NCBI GenBank assembly: GCA_948567375.1 | Contig: OX419757.1 | Location: 17,174,001 to 17,238,000 of the forward strand | Length of the DNA stretch: 64,000 nt | Origin: Lunularia cruciata | Taxonomy: Eukaryota; Streptophyta; Marchantiopsida; Lunulariales; Lunulariaceae | Direction: 5' to 3' | In this document: positions 46,044-60,700 of the stretch, piece after piece | How the letters are laid out: each line of letters starts with the position of its first letter | Position numbering within the stretch: the first letter of the stretch is position 1 | Made by a program: the position numbers and the translations under genes | Notes under the pieces: generated by a model | Databases searched by the model: none | What the model was told of the DNA's origin: nothing | Seen by the model: the letters and a program-made list of their open reading frames with translations, nothing else

Positions 46044-46215
46044 AAGTGATATTTCTTCAAATGCTCAAGTTGTATATAAAACTGTACAATTTGCATAGCT
46101 TTAATTGTTAGATGCGGTTGTGCTATTTTAAGTGATATTTCTTCAAACGCTCAAGTTGTATATAAAACTGTACAATTTGCATAGCTCTAATATTTTAAAT
46201 GCGGTAGGGCTGATT
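46044..46215. repeat. 86-bp tandem duplication
   Basis: AAGTGATATTTCTTCAAA starts copies at 46044 and 46130. CTCAAGTTGTATATAAAACT follows in both. The second copy has drifted at its end. Confidence 0.92.
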
Positions 46216-46284
46216 TCCTCTATATATATATATAATGGGGGCTTAGACCCATGGTTTCTTTTCTTTTTTTCTCTCTATAGCCTG

Positions 46285-46330
46285 ACGGGGTTTTCCCATC
46301 CTTCGTTTTTCGCGGTCTCCTTCTTTCCTT
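46285..46330. repeat. Dispersed repeat, copy 1
   Basis: GACGGGGTTTTCCCATCCTT then CGTTTTTCGCGGTC. It is similar to 48348-48398. Confidence 0.55.
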
Positions 46331-46546
46331 AACGTGACATAGCTACTTCTTGAAAGTGCTTTTTTAGTCAGTATTAAAGTGTAATTCTATCTTCTTTTAT
46401 TTCAAGGTTTTGATCCAATATGGACGCGTAATCTAGACACGCAATTCCAGACCGATATATACGTGCGGACCAGTATATTAGGTCTGGACTTAGATGGAGA
46501 GTCCAGACCTGAATTAGAAGAGTACAGACCCACCCCGATGGAGGGT

Positions 46547-46634
46547 CCGGATCTTGCAAGATCCGGGCCGGGATGGGATCTTGATGAGTTAGAGTACAGA
46601 CCTCGATGGAGGGTCCGGATCTTGCAAGATCCGG
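46547..46634. repeat. Duplicated unit with a perfect 20-bp palindrome
   Basis: CCGGATCTTGCAAGATCCGG occurs at 46547-46566 and 46615-46634, 68 bp apart, each preceded by GATGGAGGGT and followed by a GGGATGG..GATCTTGATG segment. Confidence 0.95.
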
Positions 46635-48347
46635 TCCGGGATGGGGATCTTGATGTTGTGAGATGCGAACCCATATCTACAGTTCAAATTTTTTCTAAAT
46701 ATTTGGATCTGTTTATTATAATTCGATATAAATTCAGATGATAGTTGCATGTTACTTTTACCTAAATTAAAATGATGTTTTAAATACCAAGGATAAATTT
46801 GGATCACTTTTATCAAAAATAAGTCCATATCAATAATGATAAAACATGTGTAAATTATTATTCTATACCAATATATGATGTATTATTTAACTTTCTCAAC
46901 GCCTTCGAATTCAGATCCTATTTCTATAGTTTCTCTAAACTATCAAATCTCACAAGATCTATCACGTGACAAATCAAGTTCTCCTGATTAGTATATGAGT
47001 TTTTATCAATGCACATTGTACAAACTGTGTAACTTGCAATGCATGATCTTATTTCTTTCATCCTATTGCTAGTATGTTATAGTACAACATCAAGATCTAA
47101 AATCAGTTCTTTTAAATTGGCATTTTTCAGTGTAAACGTAGGTACTCATGAAATAAGAAACTCCAAAGAGTTCTTCCAAATATGGATATAATGAAAATTT
47201 TCAATCTTGCTTCAAGATTTTATGGAAAATGAAGAAAGCCAATCCTTCAACAAAGGATTTCTTCAAACATATTCTGTTTGAAAAATCATTTGTGAGAATA
47301 TGAATAAGGAAGAGGAGAAGGACGTGCTAATGAGATCCCTGCACTAAATTTTTCATTTTTGAATTCAGCACTGATATTTGTCGATTGCTCATTCAACTCT
47401 GCAATTTAAGTAAGATGCATCAATATAGATTTCTTCTCATTCCTGTTTAGACTATGTATTTTCATAAAATCTGTCTTACCTCCAAAGATTAAGTAGTTGG
47501 AGGAAAGGTATCACGATCGGCGATTCTCTTAGGGGTGTAGAATACATCTTCTAGCTATCCGATAATTTGGAACCAGGAAATCTGGAGGAACTCCCTGCGG
47601 AAAACTCCCCTCCTAATAAACCTGGCAAAAGATAATCAGTTCCAAAGAATTGTATCGATTCCTCAATTTAACGCGCTCTTCTCGTGTATGATACAAGAAA
47701 GGTGCGGAGATCAATAGTGAGGAAACTTTAACCAGTCTATAGCTATCACGCACGGTAGGCGGGGTCAGTCCCAATGAAGCAATGTCGACGAAGTTCCTCC
47801 ACTTTCCCAGGGGACACCAAAAGCTATATCTTCCAGAGAAAGCAGTTATTGAAGGCGTGGATTACATGGGACCGGGATAGATATGCCTATTACACACACT
47901 TCGAAGCCTTCGAAGGAACTAGAACAATATGGATAAACTTCAAAGATGTGGCGCGTTTTCTGTTCGACCTCCGCGGATTTGTTTCTTACTCTCGGGAAGT
48001 CTAGATCGAAACGATAGTTGATTGAATATCCAGCCGGCCAGTATTCATCTTCATGCTCTTATATCTTAAAGTTCTCATTGCTGCTCTCGATATCTGATGC
48101 ACATATTTCGAACACGCTGAACAGGAGTTAACCTTTGCAGTATCCGTCTCCCGAAACTTTACAATTACTGTCCTTAGACTGCCCATTAACAATCTGCAGT
48201 TCTTTGATGTGTGAGAACCAAGGGATCCAAATTATCTGTGAAGTAGAGAGATATCTCTATCTCAACTCTGCATATCGTAGTTTTGAGATTAGCAATAATT
48301 ACCCACAGTGCCATGCCTCGAGCGTAAACCTCATCTTGACATTTTGA

Positions 48348-48398
48348 AGGGGTTTTCCATCTTTCGTTTTTCTTACGCGGTCGCCTACTTTTCTTGAC
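48348..48398. repeat. Dispersed repeat, copy 2
   Basis: GAAGGGGTTTTCCATCTTTC then GTTTTTCTTACGCGGTCGCC, the same order as copy 1 at 46285 with small indels. Confidence 0.55.
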
Positions 48399-51300
48399 AG
48401 TTTTAATTGTTATTTATATATCATTATTATTTTAAATTATTTATAAAGCTAGATTTAATTTTAAATACAATTAATCTATATTATATTCAAATAAAATTTA
48501 ATTTTATTTATTTAATATTAATTTTATTTCCCAGCTATCTTGTGATAGATAAATCAAACATATTCAAATGTACAAAAGTAATGGAAAGTAATGGAATCTT
48601 TAACAAGAAAATTTCGTGGGCAATTGATGCGCCGCAACTGGTACATACATGCTGCAGTAAGAGAATGATTCAAACTAGTGGGTTATTCGAAAGGTTTTCA
48701 AAATGTGAACTGGAAGTACGTACTACACATCGCGGCTACTTCTACGAGCTCAAGCAATTGAATTCAACGAGAGTACATATCTTGGAATCCTCTTCATTAT
48801 CATTTGATTGTAGGTGATAATCTGGTACAAAGTATCAACTACAATCAAGTCTATAAACTGTACAAGCACTGTAAAGAAGAAAGCTCTGCTTGTCTATGAA
48901 TTGCCAATTTGCTGGCTGAGAGATGGTACTATATCAGCTGGCAGGACAGAGTGTTCTCAATTTGGTCATTTTCAATCATCAACCGCGAAAAAACTGCAGT
49001 TTCCTATCCCATTCCGAATCATTTTCAAGAAACGTTTCTCCTGTGTGGTGTTCCACTAAAGATGCTTTGCTTCCTAATTGTCTGTCATGACTTAGTCTTG
49101 CTGTCTCCAATTCACTAGGATTCGATGCAGTTTCTGCTTGTTGGTCCGATTCGGCTATCGTTTTTCTTGTTGCGGGTGTTTTGAGTCGTGTAAATGAAGT
49201 ATCTGCAACTGCACAACCACACATTTAGATCTTCTGATATAACAAGTCCCATTACAGTAAAAATAAGCTTTCGGGACGACAATCAATCACTGTTTGAACC
49301 AAACTGAAGTTCTTGTTGACGTAATTTGAACTTTGAGTGAAAGGAAAACCTGGACTCAGGAGTTTCCTTGTGGCTTAATCCGCTTCAGTACATGAGATTC
49401 ATCACATTTCAGGCATAAATAGTTCTCTAAGAAGTAAAGCTCTCTCTACTGGATTTCACTACAGCTAGATTTGGGGTCTTATGGCAACAGTTGAATAGAA
49501 TCTACGAGAAGCTTCTATTGATCATGAGATTTTACATTGTCGATTAAAGTAGACTACGGTTACCTACTATATCTGTCCGGCAATAAACAAACCCATTAAT
49601 AAACGAACTAAATCGTGAACTCATCACCTTCTACCTCGAATTCGGTATCGTCAGATTATAGTAGATACGGCGGAATCGAAAACGTAGTATCATGAAACTC
49701 TTTGGAGGAAAAAAGCCCTTATCCTAGATCGAACGCCTTCGACCTACCTCGAGTCTCTTTGCAATCGCAGACGCTGATTATTTGTGCGCATTAAATAACA
49801 ACTTTCGAAGAAGGTGGAATCACGATATCCTGTTATCCTTCACAAATTAAACTCACAGTTCTTGTTCTTGTTATTGTGACTCGCTGGATATGTTAGACAT
49901 CGCTTACAGGACCTGAAAAATTTGCAGATACTGCTACAAAATGGATTCCATAGGACTCGTCGCACGCGGGCAATTTACATAGCAGTTTCATGCAAAGAAT
50001 CCTGCGAAGGTCACATAAATTTTAACCACGACGCTTTGGGGCCTCATATGCATGTGAAAGCGGCCAAGCTAAGATCCGTCACACAACCATCGGTGGTTGA
50101 AATTGAACAGTGATTCTCATTAGACTCAAGATGACTGCTACTGCCACTGTTTTCTACGCATTCTCGTTATACTCGTATTGTATTCAGTTAGTATCTACAC
50201 TGTAGGAACAATTTTGTGCCTTGTATCCCAAATCGTATGGCCCCTTTTCGCAAGAATATTTACTAGTTGCATTACGATTTTCATTATCTTCTTCTCGTTT
50301 TATGAAGACTTTCGAGAGGGTATTCATTTTATTATTTATTTTATAATTTATCATAAGTGTTATATATCATTTTTTTATAAAGAGCAATAGCGAATGTAAT
50401 CTAAAAGAGGATCAGTTGTGTAATTGGTGATGATTTCCTAACTCTCTAAAAATAAATAGATGATTCCTTGATGTTCAATAAACTTAATAAACTTTGAATT
50501 GTTGTTAATTTATTGCGATTTAAGCAAGATCTCACCCTTAGGTTTAACCTTTGTACAGTTCTCTCCTGCTATTAATATCTTACCGTCGATTTTACTATCT
50601 CATGTACTAAGTTTTGCTAAGTTTTTTTACAAAGACTTTTTGTCCTAGGATATAAATTAAAAAGAATGATTTTATTACAGGATCATAAAGCTGGAGATTC
50701 TGTGTTGTATGAAATTGATTACTACTTTCTTTTTACTTGAGATAAAGCCATGTATCTTACACAAGCATGGCATCTCCTTGTTAATCTCCCATGGGATCTC
50801 CAATATATGCAGATACATAAATCTGGTGGGCATTTTCCATCGAGATAGGGTCCCCTGAGATCTTAAGGATATATAATGCTACCGAAGGAAAGTTGACATT
50901 GCTTCGGCTTCTCAAATAACATAAGTCATACTTTCAGTCAGAAGAAATGTACAAATATATTCTATATACGGCACCTGGGGATGCAGAGATATCATGATGG
51001 CAAAGAGAATTTAACGATATGCTAATTTCACGTAGATCGATGGAGTCCTCGAGTGTTTTAGATGGCACCGAAGATTTCACTTTCAGCTCACATGGCAAAT
51101 AAGGTTATAGTGTTTCCATATGCATGTTATAAGTAGTTTCAACTATTAATGAACCCTCTTTTCTATGATGATTTCATGTGAATCAGAATATAATAAGGGC
51201 AATAGGCGTTGCATTAGTTCGTGATATTATACCCATGCTCAAATCGAGTAGGAATCGAGAAAAGTCGAAATTCGTACCAAATATGGTGGTGAATTAAGTT

Positions 51301-54300
51301 CCGATGGTGCTTCTTCGTTTGCCGGTTAGCTTAAGGCAATATTGTCGCGCGCAAAGTCCCTAAACACATGTTGAACACGCGTTAGAGCGTGAATATTCCG
51401 CCCATGTTAATGAATTGGTTAGATCGCGAGTTTGATAAATCTCACGAACATATCAAAAATGACCTTCTCGTTGCTATCGTGAGAGTTTGCGCAAGAAACT
51501 CATCCTCCTCTGAGCACACTTTTGATCGGGAATAAATTGATCGGTGCCATTCATTTTTTATAATCTACTATTAATGATAAGTATCTTCTTTTAAACATAC
51601 CTATTGTAATCAAGCTCGTTATCGCGAGCTTGATGCAATTTTATTTTATTTTATTTTTTACATTTATTTTTACATTTCATGGATTATTCACGAGTTTTTA
51701 AATATCATTTTTACTTTGCATATATAATGCATAATGATTGGCGGGGAAACTTACGAACCTAAACTCGAAACCTCGAGCTTGTTGACCTGTAGAGTAGAGT
51801 TCAGGCTCCCCCGACTTAGAAGGAAATTTTGGTGTTCAAAAGTAAGGAAGTATTGATGACTTTATTTGCAAATCGCCAGTCAGTATGACATGCTTTCGTC
51901 AAAGTTTTCAATTAAGGTTCTGCGTGAATTTTCGAATGTATATATCTTAGAAAAAACTATAAATAATATTGAAATTAAACTTGAAATATCTAAACGCATC
52001 TTTCTAAGGGCCAGATGAAGAAGATAGATCCTCTTTCGTGCGGCGTCAAAGAGACCAAGATGTAAATCCGTATACTCAAGCAAAACTGAAGGGCAGTCGA
52101 ATTAGGGAAGTGGCTGTCTCTTCCCTTAGATAAATATGAATGAAGTCTCGTTTGGGTGATATGAATGATGTCAAGTGCAAATCTTCCTAGAATATCAAAA
52201 CGTCTTCATGCCATGATATCTTTCAGATTTACAAATTAAGATACATTTTTAAATTCACATATAATGTTTTTAACAAGAAAAATTTATCATAAATTGTGAT
52301 TGAGTTTATTTGATAATATTTTTCTGTTTTATTGTAATTTTTACCTTCATTGTTTGCGGACTTTATTTAGATTCGATTTTTTATTGTAGAAATAATTCAC
52401 TTCACATGATAATATTACATCCTTTCAGACCGTACACGATAAGCGAACTTCGGAAAGCAAAGGCACTCCGTCTATCCATGTTTTGTAATGAAAACAGATA
52501 ATAGGGTTTCAGAAATAGTTTTGAAGGATAGTTAGTAGATAGATATTATATGTTTTAATATTTTTAATGAAATTAATAATTAAGCCAATGAGCTAATAAC
52601 TAAACCCATTGTAATTTCCCAGTGAAATTTATAACTCGCCGATGACCTACTAACTGAACCTATTGCAAATTCTTTTGAGGAGAAAATTAATGTAATTTTC
52701 ATTCATTTCTAAAATCAGATTTTCCTTTACTCATATTTAGGTGCGCCATAATCTAATAAATATTAGACCGTAAAGGTTACTTGGATAACAAATTTGATTA
52801 TCACAAGACTTACATGGATATGTGAAAAATCAGCGCCAACGCGCATCACCGATGAGCATCAACAGGCCGTGCACCTTGGGGTATCTTCCAGCATCTCCAT
52901 TTTCCATCATCTTCTCAAGAAAACAAATTTTAGATTTTGATTTAAATAAATAATATATTATAAACTTTGAATTATAATTTATTTTTAGAAATGGTTTTAT
53001 ATTATTATATAAACTCTATATTTTTATAAATACTTTATTATTAAATTTATTTAAAATAAAAAATCTAGATAAATCTTTAGAATATTTTTGAATTTACTTT
53101 CACATCACCCTATATAAATTTTCCCCTCTTAGTAAATAAAATTCAAAAATTTTAAATTATAGGAAATTTAGAAATTATAAATACGTTTGTAAAATTATTT
53201 CAGAAAACCCCTAATGTACCCAACTAGTGCCTTTGCTACTCCTGTCCAAGTCCAAGTACAATGCAGTGGCAACCCATACTTTGCAAAAGTTAAATGTCAA
53301 TGTCAACCATATGTTCGCTCGTTCTTAGTCACTAGTTGGAACAATGACACAGTTTTCTTATCAATTTATTTGCTCCGTTAATGTAGCGATGGGTCACAGG
53401 TTAGGTTCCAACCTCCGCAGGACTATGTATTCACGTGACTGGAATAGGCATTATGGGAGCGTGCGCACGAGCCGCAAATCACGCCGGATATCACCAATCA
53501 TAACGATTTCCGAGTCGTATCGAGTGAATTTGCTCTAGGAAGCTGACGTCCGCTTTATCTGTGTTCTGTGCGAAATTTCATCCCGTGGAGAATCAAGGTG
53601 ATGTATAGTTGTCAATCTTGAAAGAGCCGCAAATAAATCATCTATGTTCATTTGTTTATTTCGCAAAAGATGGCTATGTATACAAACTTCGATGAAACGT
53701 CGACCGTGAGTAGACCCTAGATCAAAGTAATGTGCACGAAGACCGGATGTATAACCCGAGTGGAAGTTGTGCAGTGAAACACTCGATTCTATCGAGTGAG
53801 TGTGCAAGGCGCGTGGCTCACTTCTCAGAGCAAAGATGCGTTCAAAAATTTACACAAGGTCCGAGCGGGACAGTTTGTAAAGAGTCAAAAATATCTCGCC
53901 GATCAGAGTTGTGATAGAGAATCTGGGACATAGAGAAATGCATTCAGCAAGCAACGAGAAAACGTGGTGCGCGAGGCAAAACAAGAATCAACACATGACT
54001 ACGAGGCTTCACACAAGGATCGGCGTGCTGAGTATACTTCACAGTACTTTCTGACAATATAAGAATTACATAATTATAGATTTGAAAGCTACTGTCTTAT
54101 TCTTTAAAACAATGTTCTCTAAAACAACCCACCTATACTAACAAATGGAAGTTGACAAAAATAAAGTATACAAAGTGTGACAAAATGCATTTGCATTTCT
54201 TTTTCATGTGAAGTGTAGTGCTTGTTGTACGCTCTTCGATTTCTACTTTTTAATTTCTGATTTCAAGACGACCGCAAGAGACTGACACACGCTCTACTAA

Positions 54301-54797
54301 GAAAAAACCGAGAAAACTGTAATGAGCCGTCAAAAACTCAGGCCTCAGTTGGAGTTGCCCTTCGTTCAGCCCTGCTCGAGTGTAGGCTGCTTCACAAATG
54401 TGCTGTGGTGAACCGAAGGACGATCTCTCAAAGATATTGTACAAAAGTTCACCTGCTTATGACGAAGGCCGGAACATTGTTGCTAGGGTCACCTGAAAAC
54501 GTTGCAGAACGGCATGCTGCAAGCGATCACACATCTCCTCATAATGCTTCGTTCCTCGAAGTTCCTGCAGAAAAGCCGAATCTAGATTCTCACTCCGGAC
54601 CGAAAGAGGTCGCAGCCACTTGTTTCTCCCATGCTCTCGGTCACAGCTGACGCTCCTGGGTGCGAGTTTGGTGGGGGCTGTCCCGTTGTTGAATCACGTG
54701 GAGGGACATGACAGCAGTTCCTACCCGCAGTTTGTAAACTGACGACAGACCATCAGGTAAATCGTTTCGATCCATGACTCTGGTCTGACTGTTTGGT

Positions 54798-57700
54798 TCA
54801 GCCCTTTTTCTGATTGTTGCCAATATGGCCTTGAACTGTAGGACCAATCAAGGATGCGATTGGCGGGAGGCTGGGAAGAGAAGTAAGAATAAACTTCCGC
54901 CCACTTCTTAGGCCAGGTGAGGATCTGGCCGGAGAGTCGAAACTGCTCCTGTTCTCTCCCCTGCACTTCTCTCTCAATCCCTCAAAGTGAGGAGGTGACA
55001 CTCTCTTCTGTTTGGGTGAACTGGTTTTGCTTATGAGGGGGGAATGAGTGTCTTCAGAATACCTGAGAAAATCGGGAGTATCGTCGTCGTCTTGAGAAAA
55101 GCTTGAAAATTGACTTGACCGGTTATCACAAAATTTCATATCCTCCTTGCCGGGGAAGGCTGATGATGATAGACAAGGGGTGCAAGGTGTTTGACGATTA
55201 CTTGACTGGGAGTTCCTACCATTAGATGGTGATGGCGGCGAGTCATCAGGCAGCTGAAATGACGAGGGCTTACCCAATGCAGTGAAGTCCGCCATGTCTG
55301 ACTGGTATGAGCTTACAGCTTCCATACTCTGCCTATTGAAGCAAGGAGATGCTCCAGTCCTATCAAGTGTTGAAATGGACGCCGGAGTGGGCCTCAAAGG
55401 AGGTTGAGGAAGAGGTGTCAAGGTACAAATGTCCCCGAGTCGTTCCCACCGGGGAGAAAGTTGACTTATTCGAGTAAACTTGGGGGTCGTATTGGGAGAA
55501 CGCTCATTCTTAGTGAGTGGGAACTCCGGATTTTGCTGGGTAACAAGGTTGGAATCGGGACAAATAGTCATGGGAGACTGTAAAGATTCCATTTGAGACC
55601 TCTGAAGTAAGTGGCAACGAGATTGAGGCAAGGGAGAAGACGAGCGCTTCTTCCCAATAGATCTAGCCCTCCCAATAGTTCTTCCTTGCCTGTAAGAAAA
55701 CATTTCAGTCATTTCCTACTCGGATCTGGATGTGGCAAATATAGAAAACAACCAACAACCACAAGCTAACTTGCTCCACACATGACACCAAAGCTCGGGT
55801 GCTATTTGACAGGAACTTTGAAAGGCCCGTGGGCCTACGGACATACCCAGTACATTGAGTGTACGAATATGGAACATACCCAGTGTATTGTACAGACGGT
55901 GTGATTGGGGACAAATCTTTCCCGTTGTGGCCCTCCAATTTCACTTCTCCGTCTTGACATCCAGGCTTTGGTAAGTCGTCATGCTCTTCTTGAGATTCCT
56001 TCTCCAATGCCTCAAGAAGAATGTCTTTCTCGTCTGCTTCTTCATTTGCTGTTACATAAGAAACACGAGTTACAAACAACTGCCACAAGTTCTTCAACAA
56101 AGACGGAATCCTCCCGTACAAGTGAGTTTCAAAAGCATGTAAGGATATATCCAGAATGTTACCTTCTTTCCGTCCATACATATTTTTGCAACCTTCACAA
56201 CGGCATCCTTCTGAGCAGCCAACACCAGCCTGCATGCGCGGAGATCAGAATAGATGAAACAGGAGGCTAATTAGATGTTTATGCGCGACTAAGAAGCACG
56301 ATTTTACTTTTACAAATTAACTAAAGTAACCGTTCTATCATACTGTACTATACTCGGAGGAGCAAATTTCACCCGTGCCGGACTCCGGGCTAAAACTCGG
56401 GAGTCTTTCGAAAACTTCTAAGATTGATAAGCATTTGCATATTGTAGACATATCTTGCTAAGCATATATTACCTGATAACATTCACAGTACTTCTTAAGG
56501 CACAGGGACTTCTTGCAGTTACAGCCTCGTTTGTGCCTGGCAGAAGCGGGCGTGTCAATGATTTCCTCCTGTAACAGGAGAAAATTGTCAATGAGCGTTT
56601 CACACATTTTGTGGATCAAACATATTATTAACCTCTCAAATTTGTCAATGACCAAGTGGTTCGAACCTCAAGAGTTTTTTGTCGGATAGAACGGTAGACC
56701 AGTTCCGGTCACACGCTTGAAAATCATTTTGCTTGGCGCATGATCTACTAGCAAGCTCGAAGAATAGAGAAGTTATTGTGGTACCAAATTGTAAAAGTTA
56801 ACATCCTGGGAACTTACTCCGCGTTTGGGTGAGGCGTCTGCTGCATGTATGATTTTCGGCGCAAAAGCCAGGGGGTTTCGTGATTCAATCTGCTGACGTG
56901 TGGCAAGAACTGTTTCCTCGTGTTCAGGTTTGTTGAAACAATCGTGACAGGTACATGATCCAACACAATATGTTCCCGCGGCAAAGCATTCACAGTACCT
57001 GAGAAAGACGTATAATCGTAAGTTCTAGAGAGCCTTTGAACTTGTTTCAAAGGTGCGATCCTACTAGAAATCCCCGAAGTGCAGGATAGATCAGAAAGAA
57101 ATAAGTTGCGGGAGCGAGGTAAAGACTTACAGCTTCAAACATTTAGACTTCTTGCAATTACACCGCTTGCAGCCTTCCCCCGATTTTTCGCCATTGGCAG
57201 TTGGAGACTTTCTGCAATCCGTAGGTCCAGCCATGTCTCAGTATTGTAAGGAGATAGCATCGTTAGTAGTAGGCCCTATCGTTTGCAAGCTTACACGACA
57301 AATATATTGAGTAGATGAACACGGAACACGACCTTTAAAACATGGTTCTATACCCACGCTCATAGGAAACCAACGAATTGAGTGTAATTTACCTTCTCTT
57401 CTTGGGGCTCCTTGGGCTCTCATACTCCTCCGCGTAGTCAAGGTTAGACTGCTGCAGGACGTCGTGGTGTAGAAGCCGCTTCCTGCCAATTGAGCATATT
57501 TTCTTATCCAGCACATCAGCTCCTGAAGACCTGTTACTGTCTAGTGGCTGTCTACCTCCAACTGCGGAAGAAAGTGGATCGCTGGCTGTGACAATCTCTC
57601 GGGTCATATCAGCCATAGGGGTAGAGTCTCGCTGAGTCATACGGGTTCGGTCCATAAAGGAGACAGAAACATTTGTATTGAAGTGCGACGCAGAAGTACT

Positions 57701-60700
57701 CAAACCAAAAGTTTTCTGTGCAGCTCCGATACCACTCACGCTGTTCGTAAAGTTTTCGCACCTGACTTCAATAGGCGTGCCTGAAAGCCCAGGAATCCCA
57801 AGAAGTGACGCAACCGCTCCTTTGGTGACTGATCCAAGGCACAGATTTTGCTTCGCGTCCCGGTTGTTGGGAGAGAAAGAGATGCTACCTGTTAAGCTAT
57901 TCAGATGGAGGCCAATACGGGAAGGCGCCGTAAGGTTGACAGACTCCCGAACAGTTCTGGTTGCTTCAACCACCATCCGTTCTGAACCCGGGAGTTCTAC
58001 ATTTCTTTGATAGCTAATCCTCGAAAGCCTCAACAAACCAGGAGATTTAACGCTGGAGTTAGTTGAGATGTGTCCGTGTTGAACTGGAGTGTCAGTGTGT
58101 GGTTCTCCAGTTGAGCTCATAGGGGAACTGCTTGTGGCATCAGAAGTCGCAACAGCTCTCTCGCAAAGGATTGACGGGGGGATATTTCTTGAGATTGTCG
58201 CTTCCGATGTTCCACCCACATGTTTTGATCTCAAACCCAAAGGTTTTCTCGAAGCGCCACCTCCCAAGCTCTTGCGGCGGGCGGTTTCAAAGTCCAAGCA
58301 TCGCCTCCGAACCCCTCTTTGAGCTAGAGCCCCGCCGACCTATAGACAATCGAAGTGTCTGTTAAAATTGAACTTGAGGATCGAAATAACATAAAGCTTG
58401 TGTTCGATGGATGTTGGTAGATATCTTTCACATATAAATTTCCTCGTCGAGGCTCTTACCGGGGTCAAGCAAACTGGAAGGCGGTCCAATTTTAGCAGTC
58501 AAAGGCCTGAGGGACAGAATTCCAAGATCCTAGCAAGCAATTCCTAGTGGGACGTTTCACTTACAAGTGCGTCCTTTCTCTCTTCGACGTTGGTGTCCCT
58601 TGTATCTGGAGCTGTCAGCCTGTTTCCCGTGAGACTGCTTGAACCGATAGCATCGACTTCTTCTCTTGTTCTTAACTGATTGACATCAGATATCCGCTCA
58701 ATCCCCGAAAAATCTGGCGATTGCTGACGAGCGAACTCCGGAAGGCTTGATTGAGACGCAGCGGACCATTCACCAACGCTCCCACCCTCACTATCTACAT
58801 CACCTACTAGGAGGAAGGCCATAGCTGCCGTTTCCTGATCCAGTTGTAATGTTTCTTCGTTACTAACCCGACTGTTACTACCATCAACATTTCTTTCATC
58901 ACCGCCCGAAGCAGTTGTCCCAGAATCAAGATCTTCTCCCGTTTCTCTAGTGCTAAAGTCTCTGGAATGATACTGTGCATTCTCTGAGACACCCAGAGCT
59001 CCGCTAGTATTTGCAGGAATATCAAGCGAAGCATCCGCAGATATATCGCCATGGTTCGATGGTCTTGAGGTCGATTGCTCTTCTTGGCTGGCTACATTAT
59101 TGTCCCCATCCTGGTATTCGTATCCTTCACATGCTGAAGATGGTTTGACCATGTAAGAATAAGACTTGGCGACGTTGTAGAGGACCCCTTCAACAGGTTC
59201 GGTGAGGTAATCCGAAACATCTCCATACTCGTACTTCGAGGTATCTTCCTGCTTCTCGCTGAGCTCCAGTTTCACATTCGTTGCCTGGTGCGTGACAAAC
59301 ACTGATGTATCGTGAGATGCAGTGTGACCAGTGTCGCCTTGGGCTCCCACGTAGCTCCTAGAAACATATGATATATTTGGAAGATTCTCCTTATCGACGC
59401 TCCAAGCAGTGTGGCCCAGCGCACCATTAGCCACCAGACCTCTGCAGGCAACAAATTCACACTAATGAAAAGAAGTGACGGATTTTGCAAGAAACAAGCA
59501 GTCATGAAGTTCGATGGTTGCTCGCCCAGTCCACAATAATTATCACCCCAGGAATGGAGTAAATAACCAAGACTTTGGCACAGAGCTTGACAATCGCAGC
59601 AAGAACGTCCAGCTGATGTAGACTCGAATGCATATCAAACGTTCACTGAAGCCACACATTGCGTAGGGAAGACGTCTCATTAAACACTTTGGTGCGCAAG
59701 CTCCGATCTGAGCTTCCAGAGTTCGAGTGGAAACCTGTCGGACGCAACCGCGAAACTTCGTACCTCTCCATAGATTCTCTTTCAGACGGATTGGAATAGA
59801 GCATGAGAGGTACAGCGCGCGTGTGATGGATATATCTCCCAAAGGAAATCCTAACGGAATTACTTTTATATGGAGGATGCTGTTCACATTCAATTGAAAC
59901 TGCTCATGCATGGCCTTGATCTGAGATGCTAAGAAGAGGAAGTGGGGAACAGACGGCGTTCATCGATCTCTGTCCAGCGTGGCGACTTTAAATCGAAAGA
60001 CGAGTGATCGAAGGCATTCACAGCACTTCAGGACACATCGGTGCTTCATCATGATGTTCCAACTCTCGACCATGGAGCTCAACATCTGTGTCTTCCGCCA
60101 CAAGGCGAGTCCATCTCGAAAATGTATGAGCTAAGACGTTCACATCAACTCGGAAGTTACGAAAGTTCTCTTTTATAAGACATGATTGTGCTCACGGCTC
60201 ATGAAGCTCACCTTCTCACTCTTCCGCCGCACTTGTTGGGGTTGGGTGGAGAAGTAAACACCGCAGGCGGTGGTGGCATACTGAGCTCGGCATAAGTCTG
60301 GACCACGTGGCGCGGCCTTGTAGACTTGATTGGAGATAAATTGCACAAATACTTGAAGAAAGGAGAACCCTGCAAGCAAAATCAACAAGATGAGCTTGGT
60401 GAGCGTCGCATTTCCTAATCTATCAGTCTTAAGTTTGCCCTTGTGAAGTGATAAACAAATCCTGTTAGTGTTCTTCTTTAGAAATTACTGAGGATCGCTA
60501 TCTGCAGAGCCGCACAGAAACTAGCGGAATAGCAAGTCACCAAGGAGGAAGTATGCTGGACAACAGTGAGCAGCGTTCACTTCGGCACCTGCTAGGTAAT
60601 ATTTCAGGAACACGTTCCACTCATCGTACAACTGATGGTTCTTTAGAGCGCGGAAGAACTTCCCATTCTTCCAGGTCTTGCGAGCGTTTGGAAAGAAGGG

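Larger units (their letters stand above)
45561..54797. other. Long intergenic stretch, no gene recognised
   Basis: AT-rich blocks (46.7-47.5, 48.4-48.6, 50.2-50.7, 51.5-53.2 kb) alternate with mixed sequence. The short frames present (for example 47774-48004 plus) show no domain I know. The small repeats at 46.0-46.6 and 48.35 kb are listed separately. 54.1-54.8 kb probably includes the 3' untranslated region of the CXC gene. Confidence 0.5.

Noticed and set aside
47774-48004. 76-codon plus-strand open frame with fairly protein-like composition
   Set aside because: No family recognised and no neighbouring exon with consistent splice sites.
56640-56670. GGTTCGAACC-like B-box sequence suggesting a tRNA gene
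   Set aside because: No matching A box or cloverleaf fold around it; it lies in an intron of the CXC gene.
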